From positions 1,302,001 to 1,366,000 of the forward strand of contig OZ244812.1 in the NCBI GenBank assembly GCA_965220205.1: a stretch of DNA of 64,000 nt. Direction: 5' to 3'. The number at the start of each line of letters is the position of its first letter. Within the stretch, counting starts at the first letter, position 1. Source of the DNA: G965220205 sp965220205. GTDB taxonomy: Bacteria; Chloroflexota; Dehalococcoidia; Lucifugimonadales; Australimonadaceae. The position numbers and the translations under genes were made by a program. Below, one piece after another: positions 16,633 through 26,518 of this stretch. Under the pieces are notes generated by a model that saw nothing but the letters and a program-made list of their open reading frames with translations, was not told the DNA's origin and searched no databases.

Positions 16633-19600
16633 CCGCCGAGCAGCAGGCGATCGTCGACGCCCGGGGTCACGATATCTTCGTCACCGCCGGCGCGGGGAGC
16701 GGAAAGACGACAGTCCTCGTCGACCGCTACGTCGGGCTCCTCAGCGAGTGCGGCATACCAGAGATCGCCGCGGTCACGTTCACCGACGCGGCGGCGACGG
16801 AGATGCGCGAGCGGGTGCGGCGCGCGGTGCTCACCCGCCCGGACCTCGCGGGCCACCGCACGGACCTGGATAGGGCCGTCATCGGCACTATCCATTCGTT
16901 GTGCCTCCTGCTGCTCCGGGAGAACCCCGTGGAATCGGCGATCGACCCCGCCGCGCGGGTCCTCTCCGACGACGAGGCCGAGTCCGAACTCCTCTCAGCC
17001 TGCGCCGAAGCCCTCGAGGAGGCTGCGGACGACGACCACCGCGCCTTGGCGCTGCGAGAGGTCGGCGTTTACGCGCTGACGAACGTGCTGCCCCGGATGG
17101 TCGCGCGGCGGGATGAGGTCGCGGAGGCGTACCGAGCGCTGCGTGGCGACGGCCCGTCGGAATGGGCCGAGCACATCCAAGCGTTGTTGGAGCCCGCCTT
17201 GCGCGACGCGGTGGAAGAAGCCCGCCCGCAACTCGCCGAGTGGGCGGCGTGGCTCCAGGACGCTTACGCCGCCGCGCCTGGCAAGGATGCCATGTCCCCC
17301 AAAGTGTTGCACGTCCTCACGGCGCTCGGCGACCCGAAAGAGGGCGACTGGCGCGACCTGCTGGACCGTGTCCTAGATGCTGGCGGAAAGGTGGACCGGC
17401 GAGGCGGCAGTTCCAGAAACTGGGCCGACCTCGACGGCGTCAAAGACACGATGCTCGCTCTCCGCGAGCAGGCGCAGCGCCTGAGAGACATCCCTCGATG
17501 GAACGAGAACGACGGCCCGGCACTCGAGGCCCTCGCCTCACTGCGAAGCCTCTTCAACGACGCCTGTGACCGGTATGCGAAGCGAAAGAAGGAGCTGGCG
17601 GCTCTCGACTACCTGGACTTGGAGCTCAAGGCGACCGATCTCCTCCGGTCGCATCCGGACGTTGCCGCTTCATACCGATCGCGGTTCCGCCACCTGATGG
17701 TGGACGAGCTGCAGGACACCAACCCCGCCCAGATCGCTCTACTCGGCCTCCTGTCGCATGGCGGGGATTCCGCCCTGGCCAGCCCCGAGCGTTTCTTCGT
17801 CGGCGACGGGAAGCAGGCAATCTACCGGTTCCGCGGCGGCGACGTGCGGCACTTCACGCGGCTTCGCCGCGAGGTCCAATCGACCGGCGACGTCCTCACG
17901 CTCAGCCAGTCGTTCCGCGCCCACAATCCGCTGGTGGAGACGTTCAACGTCATCTTCGGTCACGTGTTCGCCGACCCGCGCGAGGACTTCGAGGCGTCCA
18001 TGCAGAGCATGACCGGGCGCGGCCCGGACGCGCCTCGCGCCCCGCACCTTGTGCTCATGCCCGTCGCCGAGAAGACCGCCGGGCCAGCGGATGATGAACG
18101 CCGCCAGGCGGAAGCCGACGCGGTCGCCGCGGAAATCGCGTCTCTCTTGCAGCACGGGACCCCCGTATGGGACCTGAAGAAAGAGGAACTCCGTCCGGCG
18201 CAGAGCTCCGACGTGGCCATCCTGCTTCGCCGGTTGAAGAACGTCCACCTGTTCGAAATGGCCTTGGAGAGCCGTGGCATCCCCTACCGGACTCCGGCGG
18301 GCGCCGGATTCTTCACCCGTCAGGAGGTCCGCGACCTCACGAACCTCCTCGGCTGGCTGGCCGAGCCGGACGACACTATCGCGCTGGTGGGCGCGCTGCG
18401 CTCGCCGCTCTTCATGATCGACGACCAGTCGCTGCTGGCCCTCCGGTCCGACCGCGACCTGCTGGCTGCGCTCCACGATCCGCCACGGGGCGTCCTCGAC
18501 GAGGCTCGGCGGTTCTGCGCGCACGCGGCCGCCGTGCTCGACGAGCTTCGGCGCGACGCTTCGACCGCCGCCGCGGAGACGCTCATCGAGAAGGCGCTTT
18601 CTCTCACCGGGTTCGAGGCGGCTTGGGCGCCGCTGCAAGGCGGCGATCAGGCGCTCGCCAACATACGCAAATTTGTCGCTCTCGCTCGCACGCTGGCCGA
18701 CCACTCGCTGGACCAGTTCGTGACCTACGTGCGCCGCCGCCGCGACGAGCTCGACGCCCGCGAGGGGCAGGCGGTCCTGGACGCGTCGGACGCGGTGCGC
18801 TTGATGACCGTCCACGGCGCCAAGGGCCTCGAGTTTCCCATCGTGTTCGTCCCGGAGGCCCACCTGCCGTCGCGGGCGGACTACGACTACGTGCGCTGGC
18901 GCAGTGGGGAGGGCGTATCTATAACTCTCGCCAGGGAAATCGGAGACAGCGCCCGCCCTCGCCCCGGGTTCTACGACTACCTGCTACAGCAGGACCGGGC
19001 GGAGGAAGCGGCCGAGCACAAGCGCCTGTTCTACGTTGCCGCGACACGCGCGGCCGATGCGCTGTACGTCAGCGGGGACGAGAGGACCAGCGGCGACGGC
19101 TGGCTCGCCGCCGCTGTCGAAGCGTTGGGAACGGCCCCGCGGGAGGGCGTGGAGGTCCGGTCGCCGCTGACCGTCGAACCGGGCGCAACGGCCCGCAGGT
19201 CGGCGCCGGCGACTCTCGCGCCGCCCTCGCCCGGTGATGAAGAGGAGTTCGAGCCGCCGCTCGTCGCCCGCCCGCGTGTAATCCCCTTGCGTTCGAGTAC
19301 GCCGGCGACCGCCCTGCGGCCCCCAGCGGGGCCACGCGCTTTCGACCGCCATGGGGACGGCCTCGCCCTCGTCAGGGGCAACCTCGCGCACAAGGCCATC
19401 GAACTCTGGTTTACAACCGGGACGCGCCCCGCGCTTGCCGATCTGATCCGGCGGATAGATGCGGGCCTGGGCGATCAGGCGGCCGGGCGCGTGGCCGGCG
19501 ACGTCGACGGGATGCTGGACCGGTTCGACGCAAGCCCGCTTGCCGCAACGCTGCGCCATAGGGACACGCTCTCGTACTTCGAGCTGCCCTTCTCGTGGGA

Positions 19601-19952
19601 CTGGGACGGCGTGCCGGTGCACGGAACGATCGATCTGGCCTACCGAAGCGCGGGGAACTGGCGCGTGCTCGACTTCAAGACCGACGACCTCCGGGACAAG
19701 TCGCTGCCCGAGGCTGCCGCCCCCTACCTTCCGCAGCTCGCCCTCTACGCCTCCGCATTGGAACGCGCAACAGGCCAGAGCCCGTCAGCGGGCCTGTTGT
19801 TCCTGCGCACCGGGGACGTCTACAGCCCTACGCCCGAAGATCTGGGCAAGGCCCTTACAACCACCCGGGCGCGTATCGCCGCGGGGCAGGCGCTCGAGGA
19901 CCCGCCGCCCTCGCCGCTCGACGATTCAGCGACGCTGTACGGGGATACGTGA
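16623..19952 (+). CDS. addA: AddA-type UvrD-family helicase/nuclease subunit
   Basis: 1109 residues. Superfamily 1A helicase: AGAGSGKT (22-29), AAVTFTDAAATEMRERV (motif Ia), LMVDELQDTNPAQ (II), FVGDGKQAIYRFRGG (III), LMTVHGAKGLEFPIVFV (V), KRLFYVAATRAADALYV (VI). The C-terminal nuclease shows HGTIDLAYR and VLDFKTDDL. It pairs with the addB product to unwind and resect broken ends. ATG 16623 overlaps addB; ATG 16629 is an equally plausible start. No other recombination genes adjoin. Confidence 0.92.
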   Translation: MGMTAEQQAIVDARGHDIFVTAGAGSGKTTVLVDRYVGLLSECGIPEIAAVTFTDAAATEMRERVRRAVLTRPDLAGHRTDLDRAVIGTIHSLCLLLLRENPVESAIDPAARVLSDDEAESELLSACAEALEEAADDDHRALALREVGVYALTNVLPRMVARRDEVAEAYRALRGDGPSEWAEHIQALLEPALRDAVEEARPQLAEWAAWLQDAYAAAPGKDAMSPKVLHVLTALGDPKEGDWRDLLDRVLDAGGKVDRRGGSSRNWADLDGVKDTMLALREQAQRLRDIPRWNENDGPALEALASLRSLFNDACDRYAKRKKELAALDYLDLELKATDLLRSHPDVAASYRSRFRHLMVDELQDTNPAQIALLGLLSHGGDSALASPERFFVGDGKQAIYRFRGGDVRHFTRLRREVQSTGDVLTLSQSFRAHNPLVETFNVIFGHVFADPREDFEASMQSMTGRGPDAPRAPHLVLMPVAEKTAGPADDERRQAEADAVAAEIASLLQHGTPVWDLKKEELRPAQSSDVAILLRRLKNVHLFEMALESRGIPYRTPAGAGFFTRQEVRDLTNLLGWLAEPDDTIALVGALRSPLFMIDDQSLLALRSDRDLLAALHDPPRGVLDEARRFCAHAAAVLDELRRDASTAAAETLIEKALSLTGFEAAWAPLQGGDQALANIRKFVALARTLADHSLDQFVTYVRRRRDELDAREGQAVLDASDAVRLMTVHGAKGLEFPIVFVPEAHLPSRADYDYVRWRSGEGVSITLAREIGDSARPRPGFYDYLLQQDRAEEAAEHKRLFYVAATRAADALYVSGDERTSGDGWLAAAVEALGTAPREGVEVRSPLTVEPGATARRSAPATLAPPSPGDEEEFEPPLVARPRVIPLRSSTPATALRPPAGPRAFDRHGDGLALVRGNLAHKAIELWFTTGTRPALADLIRRIDAGLGDQAAGRVAGDVDGMLDRFDASPLAATLRHRDTLSYFELPFSWDWDGVPVHGTIDLAYRSAGNWRVLDFKTDDLRDKSLPEAAAPYLPQLALYASALERATGQSPSAGLLFLRTGDVYSPTPEDLGKALTTTRARIAAGQALEDPPPSPLDDSATLYGDT

Positions 19953-19979
19953 GCAGGGGCAACGGAACGGAGCGCTCCG

Positions 19980-20498
19980 CTAGAACAGCTCAAGCAGCCC
20001 AAAGCGGGCAGCTGCGATGAGGACCACGGCGAGAACCGCGAGCACGGCAACGACGGTCCTGCGATTGGGGCGCCAACCGCGTTGATTGCGGTCAATTCTC
20101 CTGCGGTGCAACCGGCGCACCGCGCGCGACGCTGGGACGCGCAGGGTCTCCTCCGAGAACTCCACCTGGGCTATCGGCCGCACGGGGACGTTGCCATCCT
20201 TGGGCATGAACCGCCGGTACCGGCGCCGGAACTCCTTGTCGGTCTGGATGCCCTTTCGCATGTTGCAGGCAACGCAGAGGAGCTGTAGATTAGCCGTCTC
20301 ACTGCGGCCGCCCCGGATCACTGGCTTCTTATGGTCAATCTCCATGTACCGGATCTGCTGGGCTCGGCCGCAGTAGCAACACCTGCCCCCTTGCGCATCG
20401 AATAGCGCAGCTTTGACGTGATCGGGGAAGACGACTCTTCCCGTCTCTGGAGTCTCGGGCCCGTCGCCCCGTCTCATCTTGGCTCTAGCTCGATGCAC
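19980..20498 (-). CDS. HNH nuclease with a C-terminal membrane anchor
   Basis: 172 residues from GTG 20498, or 165 from ATG 20477. A zinc-type HNH core: GRCCYCGRAQ, then YMEIDHKKPVIRGGRSETANLQLLCVACNMRKG with the conserved His, Asn and second Cys pair. A basic linker rich in Arg (RRLHRRRIDRNQRGWRPNRR) leads to a single hydrophobic helix (VVAVLAVLAVVLIAAARFGLL) at the extreme C-terminus. HNH domains of this type cut DNA; a tail anchor is unusual. It is convergent with addA, 27 bases between the stops, so it is probably a separate unit. Confidence 0.85.
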   Translation of the reverse strand: MHRARAKMRRGDGPETPETGRVVFPDHVKAALFDAQGGRCCYCGRAQQIRYMEIDHKKPVIRGGRSETANLQLLCVACNMRKGIQTDKEFRRRYRRFMPKDGNVPVRPIAQVEFSEETLRVPASRAVRRLHRRRIDRNQRGWRPNRRTVVAVLAVLAVVLIAAARFGLLELF

Positions 20499-20860
20499 CT
20501 ACGCTCATGCCCAGTATCATATCCCTATCTCTAGCCTCGCACAGCCGCGGCCGTGACCGGCTCGGCGTCCTGCTCGCAGGACCAGGCTCCTAGCCCGACC
20601 CCAACGCCATCGGAGAAGGCCCCAGCACCGGCCCCCGGAATCTGGTAGTCCGTCCCAAACCTGGGGCACGGAACGGAGAACAGGCATGCATCTCGCTGTC
20701 GGCGGAACGGCGCTGCTGCACACCGACGGCTCGTTCGTCACGGAGCTTCATATCGCCGCAGCTCCGGCAGCGGTCATGTAGGGGACCGGCGCAGGTAGGT
20801 TCTCTAGTCGGGACGGTCATCGCCGCCAGAATGAGCCAATCAGCGGCAGAACGCCGGAAG
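20499..20860. other. Intergenic stretch without a credible gene
   Basis: About 360 bases. A short plus-strand reading from about 20549 resembles a Pro/Thr-rich lipoprotein start (TGSASCSQDQAPSPTPTP) but stops after about 30 codons. A small ORF at 20685-20780 has no recognisable features. Probably a decayed lipoprotein gene. No RNA gene seen. Confidence 0.4.
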
Positions 20861-21292
20861 TTACTTTGCCTCCTCAGCGAATGTGATTTTCCATTCTCCC
20901 GCTGCCTCCCGGAAGGCCATGAGAATGCGGCGCTCGCCCAGGGGCTCCTTCATGGTCAGATACATCTCCCGTTCGGCGGGCCCGACTATCCACGGAGGGG
21001 ACTCTTCGCTCACCCCCAGCTTTACGCCAAACAGCTTGATCCTCGCTATCTCCCCGCGGACTGTTTCATCCCTCTGCTGGCGGTAGTCTTCTTCCAGATA
21101 CGCCAACGTCCTGTCGGCATCGTAGGAGTTGAAGGCGTCCCAATAGGCAAAGGCGAGCTGCCTGAGAGCGTCTGCCTCTTGGGAATCATCTACGGGCCCG
21201 GGAGTCGGCGTGGGGGTTGGCGAGCTCTCGCAGGCGACGCCGATGACGACCAGGGCCGCTAACGCGCCGGGGATTGCCCACCGTCCCAGCAT
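20861..21292 (-). CDS. Lipoprotein with an NTF2/SnoaL-like domain
   Basis: 143 residues from ATG 21292, chosen because a signal peptide begins there; the frame extends to 21376. Lipobox GVAC at 18-21, then a Pro/Thr linker (SSPTPTPTPGP) and a domain beginning EADALRQLAFAYWDAFNSYDADRTLAYLEEDYRQ, the opening helix pattern of NTF2-like folds (FAYWDAFNSYD; LAYLEEDYR), ending WKITFAEEAK. Such domains bind small molecules or serve as structural units; no catalytic residues can be assigned. It follows the nucleotidase pseudogene on the same strand. Confidence 0.7.
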   Translation of the reverse strand: MLGRWAIPGALAALVVIGVACESSPTPTPTPGPVDDSQEADALRQLAFAYWDAFNSYDADRTLAYLEEDYRQQRDETVRGEIARIKLFGVKLGVSEESPPWIVGPAEREMYLTMKEPLGERRILMAFREAAGEWKITFAEEAK

Positions 21293-21481
21293 CGTTCTCA
21301 ACACATCTCCGAGGCGAACCGAACGGCCGGTGCGGTCTCTTTCAACCCAGGCATATCTTGCGATTGCGAGCAGCATATTCGCGAGCTTTGACCTCTGTCA
21401 AACAAACGCGGTCGTAGTTCTGCAATTGAGACCCCTTTCGACCGTTCAGAGAGACATCACATTACGAGGAGGCAGGCAATT

Positions 21482-23848
21482 TCATTGCATGCTAAACACA
21501 CTGTCTTGCATGCCGGGAATGCTGAGGTTCTGGATGCGTCGGTCTTCCAAGGGCGGCGTCTCGGCCCGACCGAAGGCAGTCTCGGCGTAGAAGCGCGCCA
21601 GGTACGCCAACAGGGCGTCCTGTTCCGCGCCCTGACCCGCGAAGACGGCGAGGTCAGGGTCGACTGGCGGCGGCCCGTCCAATACGCCGTTTCCGTTGGT
21701 GTCCGGGAAGTCTGGGTTTGGCGCGTTGATCTGACCGGCTTCACCAGCAGGTCAACTCGACCAGCGCTCGGAACGGGGAACGGATAGCCGTCGCCGCCGT
21801 TGGCGAGGAAGTTCAGCGTGACCATCTTCGTCTGCCGCTCGGGGTCGCCTACCAAGACGCCATCCTCCACCACTCGATCGACTATCCCGCCGGCGGCCTC
21901 CACGATCGCCAGGGAACGGACTCGCTCGCCGGACGGTTGTGTGGGATCGAAGCTGAAGTGCATGCCGCCCACCTGAGGGAAACGGCCGACGGTTGCCTCG
22001 CCGACGCCCTCGAAACCGATGCCGTGCTCCATGATTCCGACGAGCTGCCGCGCGGTCAGCGGAAGTATCACCAGTCCGTTGTTGAAGCGCAGAGCGCCTT
22101 CTATGTCGAACCGCGAGATGTCGCCTTCTTCCTTGCCTGCGTCCGGATTGGCCGGCGGCGGAAGGAGCGTCACATCTGCCGGACTCGTCGTCCCGGCAGG
22201 CTGGACTACGAGACCAATGCTGCTACGAATGCCTCCGCCGTTCTTCAACGAGACCGCTACATCAGCGTCAATCTGCCTGGCGAACCACAGGCTGGCGTCG
22301 GCGGCGAGGTTGCCCAGGTTCGTCTCCTGCGTGCGTACGTCTCCCCTGTCGCCGGCCAGGTAGACACTGGTCTTACCGACAGTAGTACCGTCGCGATCTC
22401 GGAGCACGAGTCGCAGGGACTGGGCGATCCGAGTCACTTCGGGAATCGGCCGGCCCGCGAACGCCTGACCGCCCTGCCTGTCCGTGGCGTAGGACCCGCT
22501 GACGTGAGGGTCGACGGACTCGGGCAGCGCCAGCCCTCGCTCGTCGAAGTCGACCACCAATCGCCCCAGGTACCGGTAGTCGCCGTCGGTGTTGACTAGG
22601 AGCAGCGGCTCCCCCTTGGGGGACTCGAAGAGCAGCGGATAGACGTCTGCAGCTTCGTCTCCGGGGCGCAGGCAGTCGGTGACGTCAGCGAGAAGGGTGT
22701 TCGAACCCCCAGCGACGACGATATCGACATCCACCAGCTTCGTCGCCAACTCCTTCTCGAGGTCGATCTGCTGCATATGCGCCAGCAAGATGACCTTGTT
22801 GACGCCCTGGCCGACGAGACCGTTCACCTCATGCTGAAATGATCCCCGTCAGCTCGTCGATGTCATCGCTGGCCGGCAGGACGGAGATTCCGCCTATGCC
22901 CGTTAGGACCTCCAGGGCTGGAGTAGTCGCGCCGACGATTCCGATCCGCTCGCCGTCGACAGTGATAACCGCACTCTTCGCGAGGCCGCTCGCCATAAGC
23001 GCGGCTTCCTGGCCACTGGGAACGACCATATCTGCGAGGTTCTCATCATCCGCGAACACCAAATTGCTGGACAGATAGGGGAACATGGCGCCTGCATAGA
23101 CGCCCTCGTCGTTGGCTTCGAAGCCTATCGTTGCGGCGAACGCTGCCGTCCCGCGGTCCAACTCGTGGTTGCCCATTGCCGACGCCTGGAAGCCCATTGC
23201 GTTGAGGAGAGCGATGTCCCCGCGACCGGCCCCTGATACACCGAGGACAGGGTCGTTCGCGTCGTCATCGGCGGCGAAGTAGCGCGGCCCCGGAACGTAG
23301 TTGTCTCCTGAGCTCAGAACGAGAGTGTTGCCGGGGAACTGCATCCGGAAGCCGTCCAGGACTGCCGAGAAGTTCTCGACGTTCGTCAGCGCCCCAACAG
23401 AGCCGTCCATGCCCGAGGCGTGAAGCAGCTGCAAAGTGAACACTTCCTCATCCGGCTTCCGCAATTCGGCCGCAAGCGCGTCGAGTTCGGCTTCCAATTC
23501 GTTGACCCGCCTGATTAGCTCATTGGTCACTCCGGCGTGTCGTTCGTCGACAGTGCCGCCGAGAGACGTCACTTTCTGCTCTAGCTCGGCTGTTGCTCCC
23601 GCGATGGAGTCGAGAGCTTCGGACAGTGTCATAAGCTGACTTGATATGTCTCCTGCGGACTGTCCATTGCCCTCCGTCCTCAGAGCCAAGTTCGCCACAT
23701 CTAGTCTGAGGGATTCAATCTCTTGTTGCAGCGAGTCGACTGCAGTTCGCAATTCCGCTACATCGTTCGTTTCCTGGCCGCCGCAAGATGCCAAGAATAG
23801 GAGGGCCATTAGCGCCACCCCATGCCACCACAGGCGTCTTCTCAACAT
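21482..23848 (-). pseudogene. Lipoprotein coiled-coil/5'-nucleotidase gene with two frameshifts
   Basis: Lipobox LASC at 19-22 (ATG 23848), a coiled-coil stalk of about 110 residues (VDSLQQEIESLRLDVANLAL and similar), then a UshA/5'-nucleotidase metallophosphatase domain (SSGDNYVPGP; GNHELDRG) and its C-terminal domain (KNGGGIRSSIG; LARFYAETAFGRAE). The frame breaks at about 22830, where GCATGAG has one T too many, and at about 21740, where one base is missing after AAGCCG. In the first block HASGMDGS replaces the usual HASD metal ligand. Three lesions suggest real decay rather than one sequencing error. When intact it would have hydrolysed extracellular nucleotides. Confidence 0.82.
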
Positions 23849-24082
23849 TCGTTCTCCCGCAATATGTCTGCGCGTCAGGAGTAGAACAGCGGCACTCATT
23901 TGGGCGGTCTCAAGTTCAGAACGCAGGCCAAAGTGAGACGTCGGCGATCATAACCTGGCCTTTCGATGTTGGTCAATCCCAGACATCTCCAACAATAGAC
24001 TCGATTCGCTCGTACATCACTCTTCTTGTACGTCTTGACCGTCAGCACAATTCGCCGTGAAGTGTCGAAAGCATGTCAAATC

Positions 24083-24504
24083 AATAGGCTGACGCCCACC
24101 ATGAAGAATGTTCGATGCTGTGCGTTTACGGCGTGCATGAGTGGGAGGGCGGGCTATGCGCGATACGACGGACCAGCAGATCGCGGGCTTCATCGCCCTC
24201 ACCCCGGACGAACTCGCCCCGGAGAACCATCCGGTCCGGCGCATCGAGTCGCTGGCCAGGCCGACGCCTCCGATATCTCTCGCCCTCCCTCCCCGCATGG
24301 ACACCACGGTGGGCAAGCCGTCGGTCCCCATTCCGGCGGCGGCCGCCGCCTAGTAGCCGATGGCCCTCCAGCAGCGCTTGGACGGCCTCACGAACGGAGC
24401 AACCCGCGCCTCTCAGCCCTCAATCGGCATCCGCGGCCGCGCGAGTCTTCGCCCCGCCCGGCCCCGACGGTCGCCCGACGCCGTATTCTTCATCAGCCTG
24501 TTAG
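24083..24504 (+). mobile_element. Internally deleted relic of the 1.36 kb IS type
   Basis: The right end TTCTTCATCAGCCTGTTAG (24486-24504) matches the right end of the 3211-4571 element. The left end AGGCTGA...TGAAGAAT matches if a 9-base insertion is ignored. From 24156 a reading frame begins MRDTTDQQIAGFIALTPDEL, homologous to that transposase's N-terminus for about 34 residues. It then runs into unrelated sequence and stops at 24353. Non-autonomous and probably immobile. Confidence 0.75.
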
Positions 24505-24578
24505 ACTATCCTGACTGCCGTGGCGTTCTCGGCTATGGCGTCTAGGGGCGGCCGACGGAGGCGCTAGGAGAGTTTCCA

Positions 24579-26495
24579 ATGTCCAGCCAGCTGTTGGACC
24601 AGATTGATGGGCCGAGCGATCTGAAGGCGCTGACCCACGAGGAGCTGACGCAGGTCGCCCAAGAAGTGCGTGACACCATCATCTCCGTGATAACGGAGCG
24701 CGGCGGCCACTTGGCCTCGAACCTCGGCGTCGTTGAGCTCACCCTGGCCCTCCACTGCGTCTTCGACAGCCCCATCGACCGCATCGTCTGGGACACGACC
24801 AACCAGTGCTACGCCCACAAGCTGGTGACGGGCCGGCGCGACGCGTTCAAGAACATCCGCCTCGAGGGCGGACTCTCCGGGTTCGGCGAGCCGAGCGAGA
24901 GCCCCCACGACACCCTCGCCGCCGGCCACGCCGGCACCGGCCTCTCGATTGCCCTCGGCGTCGCCCAAGGCGCCGCGAGCCGCGGCGTGGACTCCTGGAC
25001 CATCGCCGTGGTCGGCGACGGCGCCATGACCTCCGGCTCCAGCTTCGAGGCCCTCAACAACATCGTCCATCTCCACCCCAACAAGTTCATCGTCGTGCTC
25101 AACGACAACGGGATGTCCATCTCCGAGAACATCGGCTTCCTCACCAACTGGCGCAAGCGCGTCATCACCCATCCCGAATACCAAGCCATGATCGGACGCA
25201 TGCGCGCCCTCTCCAAGCGCGTCCCCACCGGCGACATGGTCTACCGACTCGTCAAACGGTTCGGCAGCGGGCTCGACAGCATCATCGTGCCCACCACCTT
25301 CTGGACCGAGATCGGCCTCCAATACCTCGGCCCCGTCGACGGCCACGACTTCAAGCAGCTCGAAGAGACACTCCGTCAGGCCAAGGCCTCCACCGGCCTC
25401 GTCCCCCTGGTCCACATCGTCACCCACAAGGGACACGGCTACGAGCCCGCCGAGGACGACCCCATCAAGTTCCACCAGCCAAGCTCTCCCCTGGGGACCT
25501 CGTCCGGCGCTCCCACCTACTCCAAGGTCTTCGCGCAGACCATCCAACGACTCATGCGCGACGACCCCGCCGTCGTCGGCATCTCCGCGGCCATGCTCGA
25601 GGGCACGGGGCTCGAGGAGGTGCGCCGCGAGTTCCCCGACCGGGTCTTCGACGTCGGCATCGCGGAGCAGCACGCCGTCAGCATGGCCGCGGGCATGGCC
25701 TCCGCCGGCCTCACTCCTTTCGTCTCCATCTACTCCACCTTCCTCCAGCGGGCCCTCGATCAGGTCATCCACGACGTCTGCCTCCAGGACCTGCCCGTGA
25801 CCCTCATCGCCGACCGCGCCGGCATCGTCGGCGAGGACGGCAAGTCCCACCACGGCGCTTTCGACATCTCCTACCTGCGGTGCATCCCCAACGCCGTCGT
25901 CGCCGTCCCGACGGACGAGAACGACCTGCAACACCTCGTCTACACCGCCTACCGGCACCCGGGCCCCTTCGTCATCCGCATACCCCGGGGCCCCGCCACC
26001 GGCGCGCCGCTCGACAAGGAGCTCCGGCAGCTCCCCCTCGGACGCGGGGCCGTCGTCCGGGAGGGACGGGACGTCGTAATCTTCGCGCTGGGCAAGCCGG
26101 GCGACGCGGCCGTGGAAGCGGCGGACCAGCTCGCCGGCTACGGCATCGTCTGCGGCGTCGTGAACCCGCGCTTCGTCAAGCCCCTCGACGTCGACCTGCT
26201 GCTGGACGCCGCCCGCAGCACGCGCCGCATCGTCACCGTGGAGGAGAACGTGCTCGCCGGCGGATTCGGCTCCGCCGTGCTCGAGGCGCTCGCCGAGGCC
26301 GGGATGGAGGACGTGTCCGTCCACCGCATCGGCTTCCCCGACTCGTTCATCGAGCACAGCACCGCGGACGCCCAGCGGCGGCGGCTGGAGCTGGACGCGG
26401 ACGGCATCGCCCAGCAGGTCCTGCGCGCGTTCTTCCCGGGCGCGTCGCCGCAGGGGAATCGCAGCCCGGCTGATCGAGAAGCCGCGACCGGATAG
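24579..26495 (+). CDS. dxs: 1-deoxy-D-xylulose-5-phosphate synthase
   Basis: 638 residues, normal length. A thiamine-diphosphate enzyme joining pyruvate and glyceraldehyde 3-phosphate, the first MEP-pathway step. Motifs: GHLASNLGVVELTLALH, the AGHAGTGLSIALG segment, the ThDP motif VVGDGAMTSGSSFEALNN, LNDNGMSIS, the transketolase central part FDVGIAEQHAVSMAAGMA, and HHGAFDISYLR. ATG 24579 has AGGAG upstream. It heads a plus-strand set of isoprenoid genes (24-base gap to the prenyl synthase). The last ~20 residues are unlike the family. Confidence 0.97.
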   Translation: MSSQLLDQIDGPSDLKALTHEELTQVAQEVRDTIISVITERGGHLASNLGVVELTLALHCVFDSPIDRIVWDTTNQCYAHKLVTGRRDAFKNIRLEGGLSGFGEPSESPHDTLAAGHAGTGLSIALGVAQGAASRGVDSWTIAVVGDGAMTSGSSFEALNNIVHLHPNKFIVVLNDNGMSISENIGFLTNWRKRVITHPEYQAMIGRMRALSKRVPTGDMVYRLVKRFGSGLDSIIVPTTFWTEIGLQYLGPVDGHDFKQLEETLRQAKASTGLVPLVHIVTHKGHGYEPAEDDPIKFHQPSSPLGTSSGAPTYSKVFAQTIQRLMRDDPAVVGISAAMLEGTGLEEVRREFPDRVFDVGIAEQHAVSMAAGMASAGLTPFVSIYSTFLQRALDQVIHDVCLQDLPVTLIADRAGIVGEDGKSHHGAFDISYLRCIPNAVVAVPTDENDLQHLVYTAYRHPGPFVIRIPRGPATGAPLDKELRQLPLGRGAVVREGRDVVIFALGKPGDAAVEAADQLAGYGIVCGVVNPRFVKPLDVDLLLDAARSTRRIVTVEENVLAGGFGSAVLEALAEAGMEDVSVHRIGFPDSFIEHSTADAQRRRLELDADGIAQQVLRAFFPGASPQGNRSPADREAATG

Positions 26496-26518
26496 GCGGA
26501 CGCGGTCTGGAGGACAGC

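Noticed and set aside
24564..26357. A 597-codon minus-strand ORF over dxs
   Set aside because: Antisense shadow of a clear dxs gene; rich in Val/Asp/Glu/Gly with no domain, a GC-content effect.
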